Source: Erodium maritimum (taxonomy: Eukaryota; Streptophyta; Magnoliopsida; Geraniales; Geraniaceae). From it: a stretch of 64,000 nucleotides of DNA. Below the pieces are notes generated by a model. The model was not told the origin of the DNA. It worked only from the letters and a program-made list of their open reading frames with translations, and searched no databases. A program made the translations under genes and the position numbers. Shown here piece by piece: positions 1 to 12,500 of this stretch. The stretch is from contig OY997593.1 of NCBI GenBank assembly GCA_963921825.1, positions 58,760,039 to 58,824,038 on the forward strand. The letters are read 5' to 3'. Position 1 is the first letter of the stretch, and each line of letters begins with the position of its first letter.

Positions 1-1535
1 GTAAAACCAATCACATTTTCTCTCCATGTATCAGTGGAGTAAATCGAACAACCGATAATTTCGGTCCGGTGACCATAAATAACCAGGCCGTCATTAACCA
101 ACCCCTAACCTATGTCTCAAATTTGTTTATGTTCCACCAAGAGTTGGAAGATAATGTACTAAACATAAAATAACGTACATTTGGATATAGAAATTACGTG
201 GCTCGACAATCTTATCTGCTCCCGGTATGCTCCATATCTTCATGGATACGATGTTCCCTTTCCTATCTCATAAAAAAATACTCAATTCAAATTGGGCCAG
301 AACAAGTAATTTCTCTGATATTGTGAGGATATATACATTTAACTTTACAAGGCCCACAGTAGGCGACAACCAATACAGCTACACAAGAAGCAGACCCCCC
401 CTAAATACGAGACAAAGCATCATATTAAGAGATCCCCCACGCACAACCCCAATCATACCCCGTAAAATACAAGTAAATCCAATTACCCTTTTCTCCACCC
501 AAAACATACAAATCGCCTCTCCCAATCAAATGTACCACAAAACAAGCTAATTTACTTCTCTAACATGCCCAATCCTTGACACATCTGTTCTCCATGTCGG
601 CTCTGACCTTTGGTGGCATATTTCACCAAATACTTCCACCATTACCTCATTTTCATCTTCTTAAATGGTTGCCACTTTCAGGCAGGATCGAAACATTGGC
701 GATTGACTGTTAACCTCCACGAGGCAAGAATTACTAAGCCCGCAGAGATATGGCACTCTACCCATCGGGTTTAAACCCAATTGGTTCTTAGATCGAATAA
801 TGATTATTGTTTAAATGTAGAGATTAGCCTTAAGAGCATAATTAAATTATTTTCTACAGCCTTCTTTTATCTTCTCTCCCAAATACAAAAGAAATAATTG
901 TTCTTCCTCCACTGTCATCTCAAAAGTTGAAAACATCAAATCGTTGCTCGGTGTGCATACACTAGAGACTTCGTATTTTCGGAACTATATCAATTTTGTT
1001 CTACATATCAAGTAAGTAAGACTTTTAATTTTATCATTGATTCAAATGCAAATAGATCGAATCATTTTATTCCGCTGCGAACATATAATGTTTTTCGATC
1101 TTCAGGGGGATCTTCCACGTGGTGTCCTTCGGAATATGTATTACACGTCGGGATTTAGGTGGCTGGGCCAAGGCTTCGAACCATACTCACAAAGTCTGTA
1201 TTCGTGATACGTTCAGAAAATAGTGGGTGCACCCACCGATCCCACCAAACGGTCATAACAGTAGTCCGAACAAAGGAATACAACCAACACATGTTATTAT
1301 GTTTTTTTAACAAAACTATTTTCAGGTGAAATTAAAAATTGCGTTCCACGTATAAACAAAAACAGATCAGTCAAGTTTACAGCTGAAGGAAGGACTTCGC
1401 ACAAGTTACACCTCAAGTACAGAAAAATCTGTGTTCAGGAAGAGAGAAAAGAATAAATTAAAAGCTCATCGAGAATCGGTTATCGGTGTGTGGTTGATCC
1501 GATTCGCAGCCAATCCGCCTTGAAACGCGCACCAA
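1..1535. other. Intergenic 5' flank, no gene recognised
   Basis: I see no convincing exon, repeat boundary or RNA gene here. The only long open frame (227-550) has no recognisable motif and unremarkable codon use. The stretch nearest 1536 must hold the promoter and 5' UTR of the first TMEM50 copy, but no clear TATA box was identified. Confidence 0.5.
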
Positions 1536-4500
1536 ATGGACTTGGGGGAGCTCTGGGGAATCTTCGGGCCAGGCATCGCCGGCGCTGTCTTCGGCACCGG
1601 CTGGTGGTTCTGGATCGACGCCGTCGTTTGCAGCTCCGTCAAGGTCTCCTTCGTCCACTACCTTCCCGGTCCGCCTCCACCTCTTTCTCTACGGCTCTTG
1701 TCAACTTCACTGATGCTAGGGTTTCACATTATGCGCGAATTTTTCTATGCGTGATCAGTGATCGTTGAATTCGCAGGTATATTTGCATCAATTGCGGCTT
1801 TGATGTTCAATTGCGTTCGGAAAGAAGACATTGATTACTCACCCTATGAGGAAGGCGAGTGGAGGTAAGCAATTTGGTGTTTTCTACTTGTCTTCTTCGA
1901 TTTCTTATTTTTCTCGCTGAACTTTGGATTGCCATGTCACTGTCGGAGTGCTGATTTTGGCCTTCAAGCTGACTTTGCTTCTTCTTCTTCTTTTGCTCTT
2001 TTATATACCTGAAGTTTGTCGCTTCTTAAGGTCCTCCTTAGAATGTTCATCTGCAAGGTCGAGTCAGGGTATATAATGATTGGACTAAATTTGTAGATAC
2101 AAAATCTTTCCAATTGCTAAGTGCAAGAACTTTATAATTGATTCCTAATAAGGTGTTAATGATGGTTGATTGTTCAACCTGTGAATGGTGATGCTTACTG
2201 AAAAACTGAATGGCATGAATTTGGATTGATGTATGTAGCTCACAAGTAAGCTGATCAATGATATTTTTGGAATGCAGTTAGGTGTTGAATGTTTCCATGC
2301 CAATAATTGAGAAGTGTTCTTTGCCTTCTGATCTCTAGAAATGCAAAATGTGTACTTGCAAGATAGAATTAGTGATAAAGCATATTTGGTTGTGAAGGTA
2401 AATGAGCACAGGCACAAACATGCACACCTCTTCTGGGTCACTAGTTAGTTAAGTAGGTAACCAGAGCAGTTTAGCCATTTCTCCATGGGGATAAAGGTTT
2501 TTATCCTTGCCTGAGTTTGATTAAGGGTAGAAATCTGGAACAGCAAAGCTTTTATTCCATCCCACTTTCATTCATTTGTGAAGTTGTCAATGATTAGCAT
2601 TTGGGTTTGAGAAAAACATCCTTTGCAAGAAAATTTGATTGACCACAGCACATTGGTATGGTGGCTCATCAGTTATCTCTTATGCATTCGAAATCCTATT
2701 TGCTTTCCTCACTTCCAAGGATCACAGTTAAGAATTCCATACTAACTCTTGGCTTGTTTAGTGTAAAATATATTGTTTAATTTGTCTTCTTTTATTTCGA
2801 ATTACCTTTGTGCCGCCATGTTTGGACACAATAAGTTAAGCTGAATGACACAAACACATAATGTGTACACATGAGATTGTGGCTGTGTCGTAATTTGCCG
2901 AATTACTCTCTACTCTTTTCCGACCTTTATCAAGTTTCTGTTTTTAGAAGTCGTGGTTGCCTGCCTGGCTTGAAAAGTGATCAGTCGTCTTTGACATATA
3001 AACATAATGGATTGTTGCCTATTGTACGTTGTGCTATTTTGTAAGTGCTTCTGAACGAGCAGTTGTGCTCTGTTTATAATAATTTGACTTCGGGCCATGT
3101 GTTCACTAAAAAGTTTATTCCTCTTACGCAACTAACACATTTATTCTTGAAGTTACCAGTTACCTAAAAAGGAAATGATATTTTATCCAAGTGAGGATAG
3201 ACTTATAGAATTCGGTCGAGTGGGATTTGTACTTTCTGCTACTATATGGTTTTTGTGATTATTATATGGGTAAATTACGTTGACATACCCCGTACTATAC
3301 GCGTTTAACGGATAAATACCCCAAAGTTATTTTGTAATGAAAACATACCCCGAACTAACACTTAGTAACAACATCCCCATTTCATCCATTCTTCCGTCCA
3401 TTTATTGTTTATTTTTTCAGAAATTCCGAAACTATCCGTAATGTTACAATCCTAAAACCAACTTGAACCCTAAATCTCTCTCCAAACCTAAATCTAACCC
3501 TAAAAATGTATGGAAAAATGGATGGAAGGGGGGATGTTGTTACTAAGTGTTAGTTTGTGGTATGTTTTCGTTATGAAATAACTTTGAGATATTTATCCGT
3601 TAAACATGTATAGTACGGGGTATGTCAACGTAATTTACCCTTATTATATTTTTCCTTGCAATTTATTATTTATACCAATTACGAAAGAGCTGAAGGGTAT
3701 GGTCGTGTAGCAAGGCTACCATATTGGTTGGTTACATTGGCATTGTAACTCCAGTCCAACTCATGGGATATAAAGGAGTCTAACATCCCCCCTGTGTGTT
3801 ACTGTTTTAGCACAAAAAATGCATTGGTTAACAAAGTTGTTTTGTGTTAGTCACTTAGTTTTAAAAAAAACTGTTTTTGTTGTTTAGTCTAATGCTAGAA
3901 GGGTTGTACGTAGTCTTATATTGCGCTTGTGATTCGGGGTTCTGAAATATAGCTAATTATTTTTGCTGTACAAAAACAGTATTGACTCTACTTAGTTTTG
4001 CAATGAAGCTGCAACTTGGCTGGTCTGAGAATCAACCCTGCTTTAAGCCTGTGTTACCCAAACTGTACCTTGACCAACTTGTTCATTGCTTGAGGCAACT
4101 TGCCCAATGATTTTGGTGGCTTGGGGGCCTAGATGACTTGTAAAAGGAATTAATAATCATATCTGTAACTCCCTCTATCCTAGGGATGGCAAATGGATGG
4201 ATATGGGCGGGTATGGATATTGATCATGACCTCCATTTCCATCCATTTGTTATTTCTTCATCCTCCATACCCATCCAATATCCATTTTGATCCATTTTTG
4301 TCTTTATCCATTTTTACCCAATATCCATATGGATATCCACGGACATCCATTTACATCCATATCAATATATTCATTTGGATACTCATTTTGAGAAGCTTTT
4401 TTTTAGTCATCATTTTTATAGTTACAAAAATATACCCTGAATTTATTTTTTAGTCTCCTTCTTTAATAGTTGCAAAAACATACCCTAAGCTTTTCTTTTA

Positions 4501-7500
4501 GTCCCCTTCTTTTTTTAATAGTTGCAAAAACATACCCTAGACTTTTCTTTTAGTCTCATTCTTTAATAGTTGCAAAAACATACCCTAAACTTTTCTTTTA
4601 GTCCCCTTCTATTAATAGTTGCAAAAACATACCCTAAACTTTTTTAGTCCCCTTCTTTTAATAGTTGCAAAAACATACCCTAAACTGTTATTTTAGTCTC
4701 CTTTAATAGTTGCAAAAACATATCCTAAACTTTTCTTTCAGTCCCCTTCTATTAATAGTTGCAAAAACACACCCTATAATTTTTTTAGTCCCTTTCTTTT
4801 AATAGTTGCAAAAACATACCCTAAACTTTTATTTTAGTCTCCTTCTTTAATAGTTGCAAAAACATACCCTAAACTTTTTTTAGTCCCCTTCTTTTAATAG
4901 TTGCAAAAACATACCCTAAACTTTTCTTTCAGTCCCCTTCTATTAATAGTTGCAAAAACATACCCTAAGCTTTCCTTTTAGTCCCCTTCTTTGATAGTTG
5001 CAAAAACATACCCTAAGATTTTCTTTTAGTCCCTTTCTTTGATAGTTGCAAAGACATACCCTAAGTTTTTCTTTTAGTCCCCTTCTTTAATAGTCACCCG
5101 ACTATAACTTCTATCACTTCACTTTGATGCCTTTTTTTAGTTCTGATTTTAGGATTTAGTTTCCTCGACTCCGACTACTCTGCCTTACAAACACAACAAT
5201 GCTTGACGTCACCCCCATCATCATCATCCCAACAAGAATTCTACAGTAAATTATTCTTTTATATTCAATAACTAGCAATATTGTAATTAATTAATCAATA
5301 TACACATACATACATACTTGATACATGTCACAACTCACAACTCACATGTGTGTATCTGTATCATATGAACCACCAGCCAATCCTCACAACTCAGAAGATC
5401 ATAAGAAGAATGAATAAAATGGGTTTGAATTAATGATGCAACATGAACATATATACTCAATTCTTTAACTCAGACATGTTCATTCATGGTTCTAGACCCA
5501 ATTGCTTCCTGATTTTCCCCACAAACAGGTCCTTGGATTTGATCAAACCTGGAACGAGTCCAATCACTGTTGTGAGGGAGAATTGTGCTATGGCATCTTG
5601 CCTCCCCAGTGATACTATCACTGCCTTTACTGGGTGAGGTTCATATGTTGCCATTTTACTTTCTTTGCCTCTTGCCATCAATACCTTCATGTTCTTTGCA
5701 GCAACCAAAGCATGCTTTTGCACCAAATACCCTTGCTTCAGTTCCTGTCACAAGTAGTTTTTCACTTTAACTTAATTACCAATATCAAAAGTAGTGAAAA
5801 TTGCTATTTTTATTCATGCACCAGCCAAGAATCTAATCAAAATCACAAACACAACCTTGAAAATGAAAATTAATCACCTTGAACAAAATACTTTGGGGTT
5901 TATGTTAAGGTTGTTAACTTAACTAATCAAGCTTACAACCCTTTAACAAACTCCTATAGCCATTTACTTTTGAGTTAAAATCTCCTAAGAAGAGACTGAT
6001 AATGACTGAAAGAGAAACTTCAGCTAAAGATTTCCCAGCTAAATTAGAATTGACAACAAAAAATAGGCTCAGAAACTGAAACATTATGCCATTTAATAAT
6101 TTCAGATGGAAAAAATCACGTCAATAAAGTTGACACCCAGATCTGTAAACACCCCCGGATTTAATACAATATCAATTCATTCGATAATTTCATTGTGTCG
6201 TCAAAAGTATCGAAACACTAGAGTAGCGAGATGCCCATCTAGCTGTTGTAACAGAGTAGGAATCACTGTGTTCAGATATTATTCCCAGTCAACAAACTGT
6301 GGTAATGCTAGTATAAGTGAAAATTTATAGTTATTCATACAATTACTAGTCAAGAACATGTTCTGTCAATATAGGGCAATGGAAACACAACATTAGTCTC
6401 TCTTAGGCCTATGAGAAATCTTGATCAATATAGGGCAATCCATTCTTGTTCTATTCCTATCCTGTCCATAAAATAAGAAATGAGAAACCTACTAACCAGC
6501 AACTAATACAAATCTGTACCTCAAGTGATTGCTCTGCAATTGAACCACATTCCACAATTTCCAAAGAAATCCAACAAGCCAAACAAAAAATAGCATCTTC
6601 TCCAAAATACTACACACCCAACAATAACAAAGCAATAGTGGACTCTATAGAAGCTAGGAAATCAAAACGAATAAGACCCATAAACAGGTTGAAGATGTTC
6701 ATAGATTACTCACAACGGAAGTACCACAACTAAATTTGCAAATTAACCCCAAATATTCTAGTGAACATCAACTAAATCAAACAAACCCATATAAAAATTG
6801 GACCCATCTTGATGTTTCAAGTTAACGATTACAGCAAGTACCTCTTAGAAGTTTGAACAAGTGACTCAGGTTCTAGTCCTAGTGATGACGGAGAAGGGCC
6901 GAGATTTACAAGCTCACTGAGCCTGTATGCCGTCGAAAGTGGTGAGAGGAGAGAAAGAAGCAGGGATCGGCGCAACAAATTGGATGTTTAATGTGTAGAA
7001 TCGACTCTTCATCTGGTGCAGGAGAGAAAGTGGTGGGTGCGGCTCAACGTGAGACGACGGCGGCGGAGGTGCGGTGGTGCTTCTGGCGCAACGAATTGTG
7101 CAGAGATACTTCAAGCAATTTCTGCGCGCAGAGATGCCTCAGAGTCGAGAAGCTCGGTGAGACGTGGGATGGTTTTAGGTTTCGGAGGGTAATGGAGGTC
7201 CGGATCCAATCCGAATCCAACCCGAACCCAAACATTATTTACTCAAACCCGAAAACAATATCCATATTTGATCCATATCCAAAATAGATCCGACCCGATC
7301 CTGATCCGAACGGTATAAAATTGGAGCATCCATTGGGTATGGATCTTTTTGCCATCCCTACTCTATCCCCAATTAAGTGTCTTACTTTCCCAAAATCGTG
7401 TCTCGGAATACGTGTTCCATTTTCGTTTCAATGAGTTAAGTAGCCATGAATTACCAATTATTTCCCTCCATAAGTTAGTTATAAGAACTCGAATAGTAGT

Positions 7501-8649
7501 GGGCACATTGGATACATGGTGGAAGGTAAAACACTAGAATTTGAATGCTTGATTTTTGCAAACAGTCAAGCGAGACACTTAGTTTAGGATGGATGGTGTA
7601 TTTGAAGGGAACTATATCCTGAATTGAACTCTTTGAAATAGTTAACTAGGAGCTAGTTCAAGTAAATCCATGTACCTAAAATACAGACAGTTCGAACAAA
7701 GTTAACAACATCATTAACAATTAAGTTTATTAACATTGAAACTATTTATTATTAGCATCTCATTTGGAATGGTGGGTGCAGTTGATGCTATTCTCCCTTG
7801 ATTTTGATAGGTTGAGACTTTCAACTCTAATTCTATCCTAACATGTAGTATGCAGAAGAATCCCCATACTATATTTGTATGGGTTGGGGTTGGGTTGGTC
7901 CGACTTGGGATGACACACCAAGTTAAACCTGTAATATACTTGTAGAAGGAGTCTCTCTCTCTCTCTCATGGATCGAACCGCTTTTGGTGGTTTTTATTCA
8001 AATCACAGTTACCTGATTATGACAACATAAGGCCTTTGTATATAAAATTAGTTTCGTCCAATGATGCATCGGTGTTCAAAGTAATTGTAACCAGGTCATT
8101 TCTTCTTAGTTGGTGATGAGTTATTATCGATTTAAGGATAAAATTTGGATTGTATGTATGTAGCTTGTTTGACATTTGACATGTTGCAGGTGTTTTTTTT
8201 ATTGAACTGCTATATTGCTGCTCGTCTAGTTTAGTGATGTAGATCTATCCACTTCAAATTACTATGTGCAACTAATCTGGCTTTCTTGTTTGGGATGATT
8301 TACTATAACTGATTAAACCTTTTGTATTTTCCTTTCGGAGCTAAGGCACTAAACCTTCTTTGACACCTGACAGGCTGAAGCTCTGGCTATTTTTTGCATA
8401 TGTTGTATCCTTTGTCTCTCTAGCTGCATCAGTAGGCTTACTGGTACAAGATTCACTTGTAGCAACCGGGCCTTCAGTGTGGACTGGAACTGCAGGCGTC
8501 TTGCAGTGTGTGTTTGTGTTGATAAGGTAATTAATCTTGTGTAACTTGCAAGGATACTTCTTGAGATTGATACAAGCTTTCCTTTTTTTACGAACTTTTA
8601 TACCGTTTCCTGCAGTGGATTGATTTATTGGACTTGCCATTCGGAGTAA
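1536..8649 (+). CDS. TMEM50: TMEM50-like four-pass membrane protein, copy 1 (4 exons)
   Basis: The coding exons are 1536-1668, 1777-1864, 8374-8526 and 8616-8649. They join in phase to 408 nt, giving 135 residues plus stop, which is the usual plant TMEM50 length. All introns are GT-AG. Family hallmarks seen are the N-terminal MDLGELW, a GWWFWIDAVVCSS segment, a conserved FNCVRKEDIDYSPYEEGEW loop after the second hydrophobic stretch, and the ending YWTCHSE. Four hydrophobic segments are visible. TMEM50 proteins are small ER or endomembrane proteins; in animals they are linked to cargo-receptor (cornichon) complexes, and their role in plants is not settled. Intron 3 is about 6.5 kb and swollen by a Mutator MITE and a hAT element. 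A second complete copy follows about 0.9 kb downstream in the same orientation. No inactivating change is visible. Confidence 0.93.
3268..3640. mobile_element. Mutator-type MITE, 373 bp, 9-bp TSD
   Basis: The termini are long inverted repeats: GGGTAAATTACGTTGACATA at the left is matched by its reverse complement at the right, ending in TTTACCC. A perfect 9-bp direct repeat TTATTATAT flanks it (3259-3267 and 3641-3649). Length, long terminal inverted repeats and a 9-bp duplication fit a non-autonomous Mutator-like element. It has no coding capacity and lies in intron 3 of TMEM50 copy 1. Confidence 0.88.
4400..5093. repeat. Minisatellite of about 14 units, period about 47 bp
   Basis: A repeating unit built around TAGTTGCAAAAACATACCCT followed by a T-rich CTTTTAGTCCCCTTCTTT segment recurs about 14 times. 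Units vary by small indels and substitutions. The array lies entirely inside the hAT-like element near its left end. Confidence 0.9.
5484..5744 (-). pseudogene. 3'-terminal exon fragment of an AIF/FSP1-type oxidoreductase
   Basis: Read on the minus strand from 5744, the frame gives about 87 residues that start ELKQGYLVQKHA, include a KESKMATYEP segment and VSLGRQDAIAQF, and end IKSKDLFVGKIRKQLGLEP. This matches from memory the C-terminus of plant apoptosis-inducing factor homologs / ferroptosis suppressor protein 1-like NAD(P)H oxidoreductases, including the natural stop position. The frame is preceded by an AG that could be the original acceptor. No FAD-binding N-terminal GxGxxG exon was found, so this is a captured partial gene inside the hAT element, not a working gene. 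Family assignment is by motif recognition only. Confidence 0.72.
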
Positions 8650-9587
8650 GGTGATGCTGGGGGAGTATTTGCCTGTAAAAGAGAGCCGGTCTAAGCTGAT
8701 TTGAGTTTGTGTAAAATGAAGTCATGTAAAGCATATCATCTGTAAAGTTTTAGTGTTATATTTGTTCTAATGCTTGACTGCTCCCATAAAGTCATTTGAT
8801 TTCTTGTGTCTGGTTTTACATGTTAAGTTCCTTGGGTGTCTTTAAACAGATGTTCAGTTTTAAGGTTTAGATTATTATAAAAAACAGTTAAAGTTTTTTG
8901 TTTTAATTACATTATGATGATTGGTATAATGTTTGGCTTTAAAGTTTAGACTTTTGATTTTATGTAAATCATTTGAAAATTTAGTTAGACCATACTCGAT
9001 AGTGGTTTAATTTTTGTTTGGGTATAAATCATTTCAAAATGATTTTTTTTAAGTAACTCGAATTTATTTATAGTAAGTATTTTTACAGAGGTTTTAAAAA
9101 TTCCGATCAAACTCCGTTTAGGCGCCCGTCTAACAGTTTTTAGAACCTTGGTCATTTATAAAGAAGGGTTGATTACCTTTTGTACTTCTTTTCTATTAGT
9201 AACATACCTTTAGTATACTTATGTTTGGTAACGTTTAAAAATAGTCCATCCGTTTTGGTACACACATTTAATACATTTTATGAATTGGTGACAGATAATT
9301 TAATACTCTTTATTTATTGATAACAGAATATTTAATATTTTTTTATAAATTGATTGCAGATCATTAAAATGACATAAACTTGAACAAAATTTTATCTAAA
9401 ATATTACCGATTCGTCAAACTACTAAAAGATTGTTACCAATTAACTTACAAAACAAAATGCCACCAGACTGGCGGTAAACAGGAACTTGTAGAGTATCGA
9501 TTCTATTTTCAGAAGAAAGATACAAAGCCAAAGGTCCAAGCCCAAGACGCCGTCGTTTGGAGCTCCATAGGCGTCAACGCGAATCAA
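8650..9587. other. Intergenic spacer between TMEM50 copies
   Basis: This AT-rich spacer carries the 3' UTR of copy 1 and the presumed promoter of copy 2. I see no open frame of note and no bounded mobile element. Confidence 0.5.
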
Positions 9588-12500
9588 ATGGACTTGGGGG
9601 AGCTCTGGGCGATCTTCGGGCCAGGCTTCGCCGGCGCTGTCTTCGGCGCCGGCTGGTGGTTCTGGATCGACGCTGTCGTTTGCAGCTCCGTCAAAGTCTC
9701 TTTCGTCCATTGCCTTCCTGGTTCGCCCCCAGCTCTCTCTATCTAACTCTTTTTGTCACTTCGATCGTGTTATGGTTTCGCATAGCGACTAACACTGGTA
9801 CGGGATCAATGATCGTCGAATTCGCAGGTATATTTGCATCTCTTGCGGCTTTGATGTTCAACTGCGTCCGGAAGGATGATATTGATTACTCACCTTACGA
9901 GGAAGGAGAGTGGAGGTGAGCAGTTTGGGGCTTTCTCGGTTACTTCTTCGGTTTTGATTTTTCGGATTGAACTTTGGACTGCTATATCTATTTGGGTCAA
10001 ATCTTGTTTTGTTTATATTTTTGTTACGAGCTTGGTCTTATATTAAGTGATGATTGTTAACTGTACATAGCATCATCATCACAATGTATAGAAAAGCTGG
10101 ATTTTTTTTATATAACATCAAAATAAAAGATAGCTCTGCCAAAGGCAGAACGTTCACACAAAATTGATAAACCCTAAAAGATGAGGATATGATTACATAT
10201 ACACTGGTGGTGCTGATCTGCCACTGATAGTGCATGTTCCAGTGATCCAGGTACGGGATCTGCAGAAATGAAAACGATAGAGGCGCATGACCACACGTGT
10301 AACAGTCCTCATAACTCAATCATAATAGGATCAGTAGTAAATGACAGCGGGCAAATGACTACTACTACACTAAGAGCATCTCCAATGGTTAGACACTGCA
10401 CAGTGTCTATGCGCAGTGTCTAACCACTGTTTTTGGCCTCTAGACACTGCTTCTAGACACTGCTCCTCCAATGATAGTGTCTACGCAGTGTCTGAAGCAG
10501 TGTCTACACAGTTTTAGTTAATTAAAAAGTACCCCACATTTTTAATACTAATTTTATTTCATACCACACAAACATTACATAATATTTAAAACGCTAGATA
10601 ATTTAAACGCTAATACATAAGTAGATAATTTAAAACATAATTATTAAAATACGATTAAACTAATTCCTATTTCTACTAATATGTAAACGCCACCTCGCAT
10701 CGTCCTTGAGCATCTCCCACACAGGACGTTTATTCCATAGCCCGTGTTTGCCTTCATAATCAGAAACGGCCGCGGCATATATTTCGGCATCCGTTGCCCC
10801 TCTCCTAGGGTCGGCCAGTTTCTTCTGGTAGCATATCTCAAACCACTTGCACTTCTTGCTCATCTTCTGGAAGTGGTCCTTCACTTGCTTCTCTGTCTGT
10901 GGCGGCCAAGCATCGTTCCCGGTCTGTACGTAAGCAACGTACAGACCATGCCAATACTGACCCCCGGGCTCGTAGTGGGTGAGCCAATTGACCACCAAAT
11001 GAATTTCCTCCTCTAGTGACCAAAGAGGCCCGGTTGCCCAAGTAGACATATCGACTTGATAGGGAAAAAAGAGGAAATGCTAGAAAATGAGAGAAATTGG
11101 AGAGAGAGAATGTGAGAGGTGTGAAAAATGAGAAGGGGTGTGAGGGTATTTATAGGAGGGGAGGGGTCGGGGTCGGCGCGGCTGCCACGACCTAGGGTTA
11201 CTATTTCAAATAGTAACTCTGGCACGCTCCTCGAGGCTCCGATAATTCGATAAAAATTTGTTTTTTTTTTTTTGAATAACACACAAATCAACTAGAATGA
11301 AACTTTATTAACAAAACGCAAAGTACATTAATTTAAAAACTAAATTTAAATTGAAGTCTCGGCTAATCCAAGTTCTCCAACCGCTTCCCGAGGCTTTGAA
11401 TGAGCGAGGCACGAGAATCCCTTTCAGCCGCGGTCAAGTTGGTGATGTCTTGGCGAAGAACTGCGTTCAGGGTCTCCATGACCTGGTTCTGCATCGCAAT
11501 TTTGCCCTCTAACTGTGTCCCTTTCCTTTGGGAAAGAGTGTCGAGGAACTGCATGTGCTCGGGAGGTAGCCCGGACGCCGCCGACTGGGAGGATTGGGAG
11601 GCTTGGGCTTTGCCTCGAGCCCTGGCCTTGGCTCTCTTCTGCCCGATCGGACGACCCTCGGTGGTAAACGAGTTCAACTCGTGGTCGAAGTCGTCTCCAA
11701 AAGTGCGAGACTCGTCCATCCTCGTCCGCTTGCTTCCATCACTGTCGGCGTCGAGGTTGAGGTCAAGGTCGGGGATGTCACATTCCGGAACGTGTTTTGT
11801 GAAAAACTTCGGTTGCCCCCTCACGATGAGCCACATATGCTTGAATTTGAACGCATGCTTTTCCTCCTTCAGGTACAGTGCTTCAGCGCCTACCAGGACG
11901 TCAACCTCATTCCTCCCACTTGTCACTGTGTTCTCATATTGGGTGTACTTCTCCTGGAACTTGGTGATGAAGGCTTTAACCTTATGCCAATGGTCCTTGC
12001 ACGCCATCCAAGCCCGAGGTGGGTCCTCTGCCGGTCTAACCGCCTCGTACTCGGCATGCACCTTTTGCCAGTACTTGTCGTTCTTCTGGTTCTTCCCGTT
12101 GATGGGGTCGAGCGAGTTGTTCAGCCACGCTCGGGCCAATCTGGTCTCCTCCTCGGCGGTCCACTTCGGTCGCGGAAGTGGTCTCGGCCTCGCTGAAGAT
12201 GTCGCCGCCTTCACCTTCCTCCTCCTCGCTTGTGTCGGAGCTGACTGGCAAGGTTGGGTGGCCGGAACGAATTGGGAAGGTTGCACTTGGGACTCTGGCC
12301 ATTGGGTCGGCGGGGTGTATGGAGGAAGCGGCGTTGAGTGCCCCGATTGGAGGAGTTGGGAAAAGGAGGAGTAGTGCCCCAAGTAGTCCTCTTCGGTGTG
12401 GTGAGAACTCACGTCTTCATCATCCAAGGAGTCGACAAGGGATTGGAGGGTTTCATTTGGATCCATAACGAGTGTAGGAATTTTTTTTGGAGAGATTTCG

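Larger units (their letters stand above)
4181..7360. mobile_element. Non-autonomous hAT-like element, 3.2 kb, 8-bp TSD
   Basis: The element starts TAGGGATGGCAAA and ends with the inverted match TTTTTGCCATCCCTA. It is flanked by a perfect 8-bp duplication CTCTATCC (4173-4180 and 7361-7368). The terminal sequence and 8-bp TSD are characteristic of the hAT superfamily. Subterminal regions are rich in ATCC/GGAT words (4190-4390 and 7200-7340). No transposase was found inside. Instead it carries a 47-bp minisatellite and a fragment of a cellular oxidoreductase gene, so it looks like a gene-capturing derivative. It sits in the same intron as the upstream MITE. Confidence 0.87.

Noticed and set aside
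4400-5093. CRISPR-like spaced repeats
   Set aside because: Whole units repeat in tandem without unique spacers, in plant DNA within a hAT element; it is a minisatellite.
5443-5637. 64-codon frame opposite the AIF/FSP1-like exon
   Set aside because: It is the antisense shadow of the recognised minus-strand frame.
11400-12374. 324-codon open frame on the + strand across the SANT gene
   Set aside because: It is antisense to a frame with clear SANT and NAM-associated motifs and has no recognisable domain itself.
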